The notes below the pieces were generated by a model, which searched no databases, was not told where the DNA came from, and saw nothing but the letters and a program-made list of their open reading frames with translations. Positions 1-9,900 of a stretch of DNA of 64,000 nt are shown here, piece after piece. The position numbers were made by a program, and so were the translations under genes. Location of the stretch: positions 62,001-126,000 of the forward strand of contig NZ_BEGX01000057.1 of the NCBI RefSeq assembly GCF_002583555.1, read 5' to 3'. This DNA is from Pseudonocardia sp. N23. Lineage in GTDB: Bacteria > Actinomycetota > Actinomycetes > Mycobacteriales > Pseudonocardiaceae. The number at the start of each line of letters is the position of its first letter. Positions within the stretch are counted from its first letter, which is position 1.

Positions 1-1
1 G

Positions 2-2344
2 GACCCGACGCCCGTCGTGCTCGGCGGCTCGCCCTACGCGGTGACGACGCTGCTCGGGACCCTGCTGGGCGACGTGCTGGGCCGGGTCACCGAGACGGAG
101 GGCGGCAAGCCCGACAGCGTGGTGCTCACCCACCCCGCCAACTGGGGCCCGTTCCGCCGGGAGCTGTTCGAGGAGGTCCCGCAGTTCGCGGGGCTGACCG
201 GACCCGACACCGTCACCGAGCCGGAGGCCGCAGCCGCGCACTACGCAGCGTCCCGGCACCTGTCCGACGGCGAGGTCATCGCGGTCTACGACCTCGGCGG
301 GGGCACGTTCGACGCGACGGTGCTGCGCAAGCACCCGGGTGGCATCGAGATCCTCGGCTCGCCCGAGGGCATCGAGCGTCTCGGCGGCGTCGACTTCGAC
401 GAGGCGATCCTGTCGCACGTCAACTACTCCTCCGGCGGCGCGCTCGCGGAGCTCGACATGAGCGACCCACAGACAGCGATCGCGCTGGCCCGGCTGCGCC
501 AGGACTGCGTGCTGGCAAAGGAGGCGCTGTCGATCGACTCGGAGACGACCATCCCGGTGTTCCTGCCGGGACGGCACTTCGACATCCGGCTGACCCGCGG
601 CGAGTTCGAGGACATGATCCGCGCGCCCATCGAGTCGACGATCGGCACGCTGTCACGCACGCTGCGCTCGGCCCAGGTGGAGCCCACCAACCTCTCCGCG
701 GTCCTGCTCGTCGGCGGGTCGTCGCGGATCCCGCTGGTGTCGCGCATGATCTCCGAGGAGCTCGGGCGGCCCACCGTCGTCGACGCCCACCCCAAGTACG
801 CCGTCGCCCTCGGCGCGGCCACCCTCGCCGCGGCCAGCGCCTCCGGTGCCGGCCGCGGGTCCGAGGGCGGCGCGGCGTGGCCCGGTGTCGTCGTCTCCGC
901 GGCTCCCGAGCAGGGCGGCGCGCCGTTCGGTGCGGGTGCCGCCGCGGCGGCCGGCGCCGGTCTCGGTGCGCGTGCCGCGAGCGGTGGCCCGTCGGCGGGC
1001 GCGGCGACGATGCCGCCGCGCGCCCCCGGCGTCGCGCAGGGCGCGCCCGGCCAGCAGGGCAACGGGTGGGGACCACCGCCCCAGGGCGGCAACGGCCAGG
1101 CGCAGCGCGCCGCCGCCGGTCCCCCGCCACAGCAGCAGCGGCAGCAGCCGCAGCACAACCAGTTCCAGCAGGGCTCCCCGCCCGGGCCGCCCCCCGCACC
1201 CGGTGCCCCGGGCGCGCCGCAGGGCGGTGGCTCCGGTGGCGGGAACCGCAAGGTGCTCGCGATCGTCGCCGCCGTCGTCGTGCTGCTCGCGCTCGCAGGC
1301 GGCGGGACGTGGTGGGCACTGAACCGCTCCGGCTCCAGCACCCCGACCGACGGCGGCGCCTCCACCACGGCGACCGCCGCCACCGGCACGGGGACCGCGG
1401 GCGGCGGCACGACGCCGGTCACGGTCGCCGCGAGCGTGCCGGTGCCGTCACTGGGCCAGACGATCCCCGCCGGCAAGCCCGCCGGCTTCGCGGTCGTCTC
1501 GCCCTCGGGCCGGCAGGTCTACGTCGCCAACCGGGCCACCAAGACGGTCACCGTCATCGACACATCGGTCAACAAGATCACCGCGACGATCCCGGTCGAT
1601 GCCGGGCCGCCGCAGTACCTGGCCTTCGCGCCCGACGGCAAGAAGATCTATGTCAGCATCTGGGACGACGCGAAGACCATCGCCGACGTCGCCGTGATCG
1701 ACACGACGACGAACTCGATCATCGCGAACATCAAGGTCGACACGCGCCCGTTCCTCGCCGCGGTCACGCCCGACGGCTCCAAGCTGTGGGTGCCCAACCA
1801 CGACTCAGGCTCGATCTCGATCATCGACACGTCGACCAACACCGTGGTCAACACCCTCAAGGTCGCGCCCAACCCGCACTGGATCGAGTTCAGCACCGAC
1901 GGCACGAAGGCCTACACCGCCAACCACGAGTCGAACGTCATCTCCGTCCTCGACGTCGCGAACGAGTCCGAGATCGCCCAGATCCCGGTCGACAAGAGCC
2001 CACACAGCCTCGCGGTGAACCACCAGCGGCCGCTCGTGGCGAACGTCAACTACGACTCCAACACCGTGACGATGATCAGCACGGACAACGACCAGGTCGT
2101 GGCACGGATCCCCGTGGGCAAGAACCCGCAGGAGATCACCTGGGCCCCCGACGGCCGCTTCGCCTACGTCGTCAACGTCGCCGACAACACCGTGTCGGTG
2201 ATCAGCGCCGACTCGAACTCGGTGACCGCGACCCTGCCCGTCGGCCTCTCGCCGACGTCGGTCGCGGTGACGCCCGACGGCAGGACCGGGTACGTCACCA
2301 ACCTCACCGACGGCACGCTGAGCATGCTCAACCTCGCCGGCTGA
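2..2344 (+). CDS. Hsp70-family protein with membrane anchor and YVTN beta-propeller (5' partial)
   Basis: The reading frame is already open at base 2, so the true start lies upstream. The first ~275 visible residues are an Hsp70/DnaK-type actin-fold ATPase: the phosphate-binding motif YDLGGGTFDA is encoded near 287-316 and the adenosine motif LLVGGSSRIP near 704-733. A Gly/Ala/Pro/Gln-rich linker of about 130 residues follows, then one hydrophobic segment (near 1250-1325), a Ser/Thr-rich stretch, and about 300 residues of YVTN-type beta-propeller repeats (VYVANR, IYVSIW, AYTANH, AYVVNV and similar). Inferred topology is a cytoplasmic ATPase with an extracytoplasmic propeller. There is no visible DnaK substrate-binding domain, so it is not the housekeeping chaperone. 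A strong hairpin follows the stop codon. The role is unknown. Confidence 0.88.
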   Translation, partial: DPTPVVLGGSPYAVTTLLGTLLGDVLGRVTETEGGKPDSVVLTHPANWGPFRRELFEEVPQFAGLTGPDTVTEPEAAAAHYAASRHLSDGEVIAVYDLGGGTFDATVLRKHPGGIEILGSPEGIERLGGVDFDEAILSHVNYSSGGALAELDMSDPQTAIALARLRQDCVLAKEALSIDSETTIPVFLPGRHFDIRLTRGEFEDMIRAPIESTIGTLSRTLRSAQVEPTNLSAVLLVGGSSRIPLVSRMISEELGRPTVVDAHPKYAVALGAATLAAASASGAGRGSEGGAAWPGVVVSAAPEQGGAPFGAGAAAAAGAGLGARAASGGPSAGAATMPPRAPGVAQGAPGQQGNGWGPPPQGGNGQAQRAAAGPPPQQQRQQPQHNQFQQGSPPGPPPAPGAPGAPQGGGSGGGNRKVLAIVAAVVVLLALAGGGTWWALNRSGSSTPTDGGASTTATAATGTGTAGGGTTPVTVAASVPVPSLGQTIPAGKPAGFAVVSPSGRQVYVANRATKTVTVIDTSVNKITATIPVDAGPPQYLAFAPDGKKIYVSIWDDAKTIADVAVIDTTTNSIIANIKVDTRPFLAAVTPDGSKLWVPNHDSGSISIIDTSTNTVVNTLKVAPNPHWIEFSTDGTKAYTANHESNVISVLDVANESEIAQIPVDKSPHSLAVNHQRPLVANVNYDSNTVTMISTDNDQVVARIPVGKNPQEITWAPDGRFAYVVNVADNTVSVISADSNSVTATLPVGLSPTSVAVTPDGRTGYVTNLTDGTLSMLNLAG

Positions 2345-2369
2345 GACACTCCGCGGCAGCACGCGGGTA

Positions 2370-2404
2370 GGGGCCACCCCACCGGATTCCGGTGGGGTGG
2401 CCCC
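2370..2404 (+). terminator. Terminator hairpin after the Hsp70-family gene
   Basis: A perfect 17-bp inverted repeat with a 1-nt loop begins GGGGCCACCCCACC and ends at 2404. It lies 26 bp after the stop codon. There is no U-tract, as is usual for actinobacterial intrinsic terminators. Confidence 0.75.
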
Positions 2405-2500
2405 TTCACGTGGGGGGTTGGCGATATGTATCCGAGCCTCGGATCGGCGCATCCTTCAGTGGTCCGGATCACACGGACACCACCTCGAAGGGAGAACGTC

Positions 2501-2728
2501 ATGAACGCCACCGTCACCCCCATCAACGGCCGCGACCGCGCCGTCCTGCGAGCCGTCGCCGCCGGCCGCGCCGAGTTCCCCCGCATCGGGGGCGGCCTCG
2601 TCGTCGACGGCCTGAACCTGAGCGACCAGTTCACCGGGCTGCGTCTGACCACCGCGGGCTTCATCGTCGACCGGCCCGGCCCGGCGGCACTGACCCCGAC
2701 GGGCGTCGCCGTCCTCGCGGCCGCGTGA
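2501..2728 (+). CDS. Small protein of unknown function (75 aa)
   Basis: The ATG at 2501 is preceded by the ribosome-binding site GAAGGGAGA at good spacing, which fixes the start. The 75-residue product has no signal peptide and no cysteines. Its C-terminal end reads LTPTGVAVLAAA, resembling the last strand and helix of small winged-helix proteins where LTPxG is common, but I cannot assign a family. It sits between the Hsp70-family terminator and a DUF7455 gene 82 bp downstream. GC-rich third positions support real coding. Confidence 0.6.
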   Translation: MNATVTPINGRDRAVLRAVAAGRAEFPRIGGGLVVDGLNLSDQFTGLRLTTAGFIVDRPGPAALTPTGVAVLAAA

Positions 2729-2810
2729 TCGCCATGAACGAGCGCCTGCGAGTGAATCATCAGCACCGCGCCGGCGGGCACCGCCGCCCGAGCGTCAGCG
2801 AGGGCGTGCG

Positions 2811-3026
2811 ATGACCGCCTTCGCTGCCGCGGCCGCCACGACCGCTGCCGTCTCCGACGCCATCACCCGCCCGCTGACCCGCGCCGACCGCTGCGACGCC
2901 TGCGGTGCCGCAGCCCGCGTCCGGGTCCTGCTCCCGGCCGGTGAGCTGATCTTCTGCGGCCACCACGCCCGCCGGCACGCACCGCGCCTGCGAGAGATCG
3001 GTGCGGAACTGGTCACCGACCCCTGA
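2811..3026 (+). CDS. DUF7455 family small zinc-ribbon-like protein
   Basis: A 71-residue protein whose core is RCDACGAAA, about 20 residues, then FCGHHARRHAPRL. The CxxC and CGHH pairs look like a small metal site; metal binding is inferred. It belongs with the short actinobacterial DUF7455 proteins of unknown function. A second paralogue lies at 18409-18594 with the same CxxC...FCGHHAR layout. The ATG follows GAGGGCGTGCG. A hairpin at 3042-3071 ends the unit. Confidence 0.8.
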   Translation: MTAFAAAAATTAAVSDAITRPLTRADRCDACGAAARVRVLLPAGELIFCGHHARRHAPRLREIGAELVTDP

Positions 3027-3041
3027 CCTCCCGCGACACCC

Positions 3042-3071
3042 GAGCCCGGCCGTCATCCGACGGCCGGGCTC
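3042..3071 (+). terminator. Terminator hairpin after the DUF7455 gene
   Basis: A 13-bp perfect inverted repeat (GAGCCCGGCCGTC, loop ATCC) lies 15 bp past the DUF7455 stop codon. Confidence 0.7.
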
Positions 3072-3290
3072 CTCGCCGTCCAGGGCCCCACCCCGCCGAG
3101 TTCGGCATGAGACTGCCCGTGGGGCCGCCGGGACCAGGCCGGTGTCGAGCTCGGCGCACGGGGACTCGCGCGCCGGGCCGGTACTCGGGTGCGGGGCCAG
3201 GCCGGTGCCGAGCTCGGTGCGGTGCGGCTACGCCCGGTCAGTGCTCCTGGGGGGGCTCCTGGGGGCTCCTGGGGGCTCCTGGGGGCCTCT
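3072..3290. repeat. Gene-free stretch with short direct repeats
   Basis: No gene is visible here. Two imperfect direct repeats (CAGGCCGGTGTCGAGCTCGG near 3136 and CAGGCCGGTGCCGAGCTCGG near 3200) are followed by four tandem copies of the 10-mer GGGGGCTCCT at about 3246-3286. The tandem array abuts the 3' end of the decayed atpB remnant. Confidence 0.6.
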
Positions 3291-3741
3291 CGACCGCCTC
3301 GCCGAAGTGGATGGGCGTCAGCAGTGCGAAGACGACGGCCTGCAGCCCCCCGACGAACAGGTCGAAGCGTCCACGCGGCGGCGGGCAGCCACGGCACGTA
3401 GGCCGGGAGCAGCCCGATGATGCCCACCATCAGCCCGCCCGCGACGATGTTCCCCCGCAGCCGCAGGGCCGGCGAGGCCGGCCGAAGAACTGCGAGATGA
3501 TCTCGAACGGGCCCTAGTGCACGATGGCCAGGAAGTGCTCGCCCACACCCTGGGCGCGGACGCCTGCCACGTTGACCCGGACGACGACCAGGAGCATCAG
3601 TGGGTAGGTCAGGTTGCTGCCCGACGTGGTGCGCTCCCGGCCGGCGTCGGGGCCCAACGGGACGATGGTCGCCGAGAACACGTTGGCGCGCATGGCCGGG
3701 CACCCGGCTCCGGGCAGCCGCACGATGGAGGTCGTGGGCAC
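3290..3741 (-). pseudogene. atpB: Decayed F0F1 ATP synthase subunit a (atpB) remnant
   Basis: Read on the minus strand, three frames together recover the C-terminal half of ATP synthase subunit a. The first segment (3741-3514) includes SNLTYPLMLLVVV and VAGVRAQGVGEHF and is stopped by an in-frame TAG at 3516-3514, after which GPFEIISQF continues in frame. A second frame then gives LRGNIVAGGLMVGIIGLLPA, matching the helix with the essential Arg (ALRLFGN in intact proteins). A third frame gives FDLFVGGLQAVVFALL followed by IHFGEAVE, the family's C-terminal helix. At least one nonsense codon and two frameshifts are therefore present. The N-terminal half is not recognisable. No other atp genes are nearby, so this is a fragment, not a working operon. 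Confidence 0.75.
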
Positions 3742-3859
3742 CCTGCCCGGGATGATCCAGACCTACGCGGCGAGCGGACGCCCCCGCGGCGGCATCCTCG
3801 ACGACGACTTCCTCGCCGTGCAGATCCGCGGCCGCATCCGGCACTCGGGCCGCACGCGC

Positions 3860-3893
3860 GAGTGCCGGTGCCGCGGAAGCGGCACCGGCACTC
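3860..3893 (-). terminator. Terminator hairpin downstream of the synthetase/aminotransferase fusion
   Basis: A 15-bp perfect inverted repeat (GAGTGCCGGTGCCGC, loop GGAA) lies 78 bp beyond the stop codon of the minus-strand fusion gene, between it and the atpB remnant. Confidence 0.6.
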
Positions 3894-3970
3894 GGGCACG
3901 ACCTGTGCTGGGCTCGACGTGCGATCCGGCCGGGCCGTGGGCCGGAAACGGCCGGCCCGACCGGGGTGCG

Positions 3971-6900
3971 TCAGGCGTTCGCCCACGCGGACTCGATGGT
4001 GCGCACCAGGATCGCGAGTGCGACGTCCATGACCTCGGCGGTCACGTTGAGCGGCGGCAGCATCCGGACGACGCAGTCGTCGCGGCCACCGAGCTCCACG
4101 ATCAGACCGGCGCGCAGTGCCCGGGCCTGGACGTCCTCGGCGAGCTGGGTGACGGTGCGGCCGTCGGCGGGGGCGACGAGCTCGATCCCCCACATCAGGC
4201 CCATCCCCCGGACCTCCAGGACAGCCGGGTGGGCGGCGAAGCCCGACAGCCGCGACGCGACCTGGCGGCCACGCTCGGCGACGTTGCCGAGGACGTCGTC
4301 GCGCCGGACGATCTCGACGGTCTTGGCACCGGCGGCGAAGGCGAGCTGGTTGCCGCGGAAGGTGCCGGTGTGGGCGCCGGGGGCCCAGGTGTCGAGCTTC
4401 TCGTCGTACATGATGATCGCGACGGGCATCCCCATGCCGGACAACGCCTTCGAGGCGATGATGACGTCGGGCTCGATGTCGTACTGCTCGAACGCGAACC
4501 AGGTGCCGGTGCGCCCGCACCCGGTCTGCACCTCGTCGACGATCAGCGGGATGCCCAGCTCACGGGTGAGCCGCCGGACGCGCTGCACGAACTCCAGCCG
4601 GGCCGGGATCACCCCGCCCTCGCCCTGGACCATCTCCATGATGACCGCGGCCGGCAGCTCGAGGCCACCGTTGGGGTCGGCGAGCGCGTTCTCGAGGAAC
4701 GAGACGCAGTTGGTCTGGCAGGTCTGCGGGTCCAGCGCCAGCGGGCAGCGGCTGCACGAGGAGAACGGGAAGAACTGCACGCCGGGCATGCCGTTGGCGA
4801 TCGGGCGCTTCTGCGAGACGTTGCCGGTCAGGGCCATCGCGGCGTGCGACGAGCCGTGGAAGCCGCCCTGGAAGGAGATGATCTGGCCGCGGCCGGTGGC
4901 GGTCTTGCAGAGCTTGATCGCGGCGTCGACGGCGTTGGCGCCGGTGGGGCCGCAGAACTGGATGCGCATCCGGTCACGCATCCCCGCAGGCAGCATCGAC
5001 AGCTGGGCCTCGGTGAAGTCGTCCTTGGCGGGCGAGGCCATGTCGAGGCCGTGGGTGAACACGCCCATCTGCTCGGTGGCGGCGGCGACGAGCTCGGGGT
5101 GGTTGTGCCCCAGCGACAGCACCCCGGCGCCGGCCAGGAAGTCGACGAACACGTTCCCGTCGAGGTCACGGATGAACGAGCCGGACGCCTCGGCGACGGC
5201 GAACGGGAAGTGCCGCGGGTAGACGCGGGCGTTGGACTCGCGCCGGGCCTGCCGGGCGAGCAGCTCGGCCGAGCGCGGGCCGGGCAGCGCCGTGGTGACC
5301 GACGGACCGGTCATCGGGAGACCGGCACCCTGCGCGGCGGGGGCGAGCGGCGCACGTGGCGCGGGTGCCCCGCGCGGAACGGGGCGTGGCCCGGGTGCGG
5401 CGACGAGGCCGGGCGCAGGCGACGCGGACGGCACGGGCCGCACCGTCGCAGGCACGGCCGGGACTGCCGCGAGCGGACGGGCGGTGCCGGTGGTGGTGGT
5501 GCTGGTCATGACGACGGTCTCCTGGTTGTCGCGCGGCCGGGCCGCGGTGACGGGCCGCGCGGCGGGTGCCGGCGGGGTGGGACGGTGCTGCGGGGTGGGA
5601 CGGTGCTGCGCGGTGGGACGGTGCTGCGCGGTGGGACGGTGCTGCGGGGTGCGCCGCGTCGGGTGCACGATCGTCGCCTCGACAGCGGCCACGTGCCGGG
5701 CCGGGCCGGTGAAGACCGGGCCGGGAGCCGGCCGGTCGAGCTCCAGGTTCGGCACGGAACCGGAGGCGTAGGCGGCGAGCATGGCGGCCTTGTCGGCGTC
5801 GGACCGCTGCGCGACGACGGGCAGGACCGCGGCCGGGGGCGCGGGCCGGGCCGGGGCGGCCGGGGTACGACGCTCCCGCAGCTCGGTGGCCGGGTTGCCC
5901 ACCCACACGGCGTGCGGCGCGACGACCTCGCCCTTCATCAGGAACGCGTCGGCCTCGATGATCGCGCCCTCGCCGACCGTGACGCCGTAGTGCACGAACG
6001 CCTCGACCCCGACGACGGCGCCCGCGCCGAGCACGGTGGCGTCGGACTTGAAGCTGCCGTCCTCCAGCGAGTGGCACTGGATCACGCTGCCCGCGTTGAG
6101 GATCACGTCGTCGCCGAGGGTGACGAGCGTCTTCTCCGGGATGGCGCACCCGTCGTCGAACACGCGGCGGCCGATGCGCACACCCAGCAGCTTCCAGATC
6201 AGGTTCTTGAACGGGGTGCCGCTGAACAGCGCGCTCGCGCCGAGCTTCCAGAGCCGCTCGTGGCGCCAGAAGTACGGGTCGTAGATCGACACGAAGCGGG
6301 CGCGCAGCGGGCGGAAGCCGAGGACGGCCCGCTCGACGAGGGCGGTGAGGACGATGTTGAACAGGAGCGTCGCGACGGTCGCGGCGGCGATTCCGAACTC
6401 GGCGAAGCGGTAGTAGAGGTCGGCGGCGATCGCGAAGGTCAGCATGCTGACGAAGAACTGGATGTAGCGGACTCCGAGGAACGCGAGCATCGACGCGAGG
6501 TTGTGCCGGTTCTTGCGCCGCAGCAGCTTCTTCAGCACTGCCGGGTCCTTGAGGTGGTCGAACTCGGTGTCGCGGGAGACGGTGCGCGGAATCTCGAAGC
6601 TCGGCGAGCCGAGCAGTCCGACGTTCTCGCGGACCGGGCCGTCCATCGGGACCATGACCTTGGTGCCGAGCAGGACGTTGCTGCCGACGCGGGCGTCGGC
6701 GGGGTAGGCGATGTTGTTGCCGATGAAGTTGTCCGGGCCGATCGCCACGTGGGAGAACCGGAAGGACGAGGCCGAGAAGTCGGCGTTCATGACCGACAGC
6801 GCGTCGGACACCATCGTCCCGCGGCCGATCGAGGTGTAGAGCGCGTTGTCCTGCTTGAGCTCGGTGCCGAAGTTGGAGCCGGTCTGGTCGACGTCACCCA

Positions 6901-9900
6901 GGTCGTAGCCGATGGCCGACAGATAGCCGGTCGCGGCGGAGGCGTCGCCGAACAGCGTCATGTAGAACGACGAGTTGGTGAGCCGGGTGATCGTCTTCGC
7001 GACGGCCCAGCGGACGCCGTGCAGGGGGTAGGTGCGGCCCGGCTCCACCAGCACCGACAGGATGCGCGGGGCGACGACCATCAGGGCGAGCCCGCCGAAC
7101 GCGCCGGCGAGGAACACCCCGCCGGTGGCGGCGGCGATCGTCACGTAGAAGCCGGGGTCGGTGAGCAGCGCGTGCCCGTCGGCGACGGCCTCGCCGACCG
7201 CCGGGACCATCGTGGCCAGGGCGACGAGCGCGGCACCGGCCAGCGGCAGGACCGCCACGGCGAGCAGCAGCTGCCCGGCGGCGTAGGTGAAGCGGCGCAG
7301 CGACCCGCACCGGACGGGCTCGACGACGCGGTAGTTCGTCGTCGTCGGCTCGGCGGGGACGCCGTGCCAGGTCTCGCCGGCCGGGACGTGCATGCCGGTG
7401 TGCAGCGACGAGGTGTGTCCGAGCGACGCGCCGTCGCCGATCGAGCTGCCGATGTCGAGGACGGTCTTCTCGCCGACGAACACGTCGGAGCCGATGGTGA
7501 CCCGGCCGGTGCGGATGACGCCGGCGACGGCGTGGTAGCCGGCGAACGCCGAGTCGCGGCGGACGACGGTGTGCGCGCCGATGGTGAGCAGGTCGGTGGC
7601 GACGGGGACGGTGCGCGACAGGATGGTCGTGCCCTTCCCGATCCTGGCGCCGAGGGCGCGCAGGTAGAAGGTGTAGAGCGGGCCGCCGGCGGTCAGGGCG
7701 AGCGGGTTGGCCCGGATCAGCGTCTTCACGACCCAGAACCGGACGTACCCGAGGCTCCACAGCCGGATCTCCCGCTCCTTCCACCGGCCGACCAGGATCC
7801 ACTTGGCGGCGATGGGCAGCAGGCACGCGGCGAGGTAGATGCCGGCGTTGTAGAGCGCGGAGCGGCCGAAGATCTCCAGCGGCGTCGCGCCGTCGACCGA
7901 CCACACGAACCCGCGCTCGAGCACGAGCGCGCCGAGGTAGGTGAAGGCGAGGAACGCGATGAGCTGCAGGGCGCCGGTCGTCAGGTAGCCGGCGGTGGAG
8001 CCCTTCGCGACCGGTCCGGTGCGGACCGCCGCGGACTCGCCGGGCGCCTCGCCGCCGAGGGCGACGGCGAGCTCGCGGATCGTCGGGTTGGCGTAGATCA
8101 CGCGCATCGACGGCGCCGCCAGCGACGTCTCCTTGCGCAGCGCCGCCGAGAAGCGGGCCATGAGCAGCGAGTTGGCGCCGAGGTCGTCGAAGAAGTTGGA
8201 GTCGACGGAGACGGCGTCGAGGCCGATGGTGCGCGCCAGCGTGGCGGCGAGGACCTCCTCGGTGTCGGTGGCCGCGGCGACCATCTCACCGGCCGGCCCG
8301 CCCGCGCGGCGCATGGTGGGCGGCGGCAGGGCCTTGCGGTCGGCCTTGTCCGACGTCGTCATCGGGATGGCGGCGAGGTGCTCCAGGTACGCGGGCACCA
8401 TGTAGGCGGGCAGCCGCTCACGCAGGTGCGCGTGGACGGCGTCGGTCTCCAGCGGGGCGACGCCCGTCTTCAGGCTGTAGTAGCCGACGAGCTCGACCTG
8501 GCCGGGTGTGGGCTCGAAGGTGTCCACCACGGCCGCCGACACCCCGGGCACCTGCAGCAGGACGGACTCGATCTCGGTCAGCTCGATGCGGTAGCCGCGG
8601 ATCTTGACCTGGAGGTCGATGCGGCCCATGTACTCGATCTCGCCCTGGTCGTTGACGCGCCCCAGGTCGCCGGTGCGGTAGATGCGCCCCGACGGGTTGC
8701 CCGCGATCCCGAGGAAGTCCTCGATGAACGACTTGTCGGTGAGGTCCTCACGGTTGAGGTAGCCCGTGGCCAGGCCGATGCCGGCGATGCCGATCTCCCC
8801 GACCTCGCCGTGCGGCAGCGCCCGGTACGGGTTCTCCGGGTCCAGGACGACGGTCGTGTAGGTGGGCAGCGGCTGGCCGATGGTGACGGGCCGGTCGGGG
8901 TGGACCTCGGTCCAGGTGGCGGTGACGGTGGCCTCGGTGGGGCCGTAGACGTTGAGGAAGCGGCGGCCGTCGCGGTACCAGCGGGCGACGAGGTCCTGCG
9001 GGCACGCCTCGCCCGAGACCAGCAGGAAGCGCAGCGCGGGCAGGTCCTCCTCGATCGTCGCGAGCAGGGTCGGGACGACGCACATCGCGGTGACGCGGCG
9101 TTCGGTCAGGAAGGCGTGCAGGTCCATGCCCAGCAGCGACGTGCCCGCGGGCTTCGGGACGAGGGTGGCGCCCGCCATCCACGGCACCCAGATCTCCTCG
9201 ACCGAGAAGTCGAAGGCGATCGTCATGCCCTGGTAGACACGGTCGCTGGAGCGCAGGCCGTAGACCTCGGCGGCGACCCGGACGAAGTTGCAGATGCTGG
9301 CGTGCTCGATCGCGACGCCCTTGGGGCGGCCCGTCGTGCCGGACGTGTAGATGAGGTAGGCCAGGTCCTCGACGGCCTCGCCGCGCTCGGCGTCGGTCAG
9401 CCGCGCGCCGGACTCCGCCTCGATCTGCGCGGCGATCCGGTCGACGTGGATGAGGCCGGGGGCGAAGTCCTCCAGGCCCACGACGCGCTCGGGGACGTGC
9501 GAGAGCGACAGCACGAACGACACGCCCGCGTCGGAGAGGATGTAGGCGATCCGGTCGGCCGGGAACGCGACGTCCAGCGGCACGTACGCGGCGTTGATCT
9601 TCATCACCGCGAGCATCCCGACGTAGGAGTGCACCGGCTGGTCGAACAGCAGCGCGATCCGGTCGCCCGCCCGGGCCCCGGACGCGAGCAGCCGGCGTGC
9701 GAGCCGGTTCGCGCGCTCGTCGAGCTCGATGAAGGTCAGGGCGACGTCGCCGGCGTCGACGGCCAGATGGCCGGCGCGGCCGTAGGCGCGCATCCAGTCG
9801 GCCTGCTCCTCGAAGACGTGGTCGAGGCGCTCACCGGCGCGGGCCCGCGAGCCCTGGGCGTAGTCGGCCGCCACGAGCAGCGCCGGCGCTGTCGTCGCCG

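Noticed and set aside
5574-5650. Regular repeats considered as a CRISPR array
   Set aside because: Contiguous 18-bp units without spacers, inside a coding frame.
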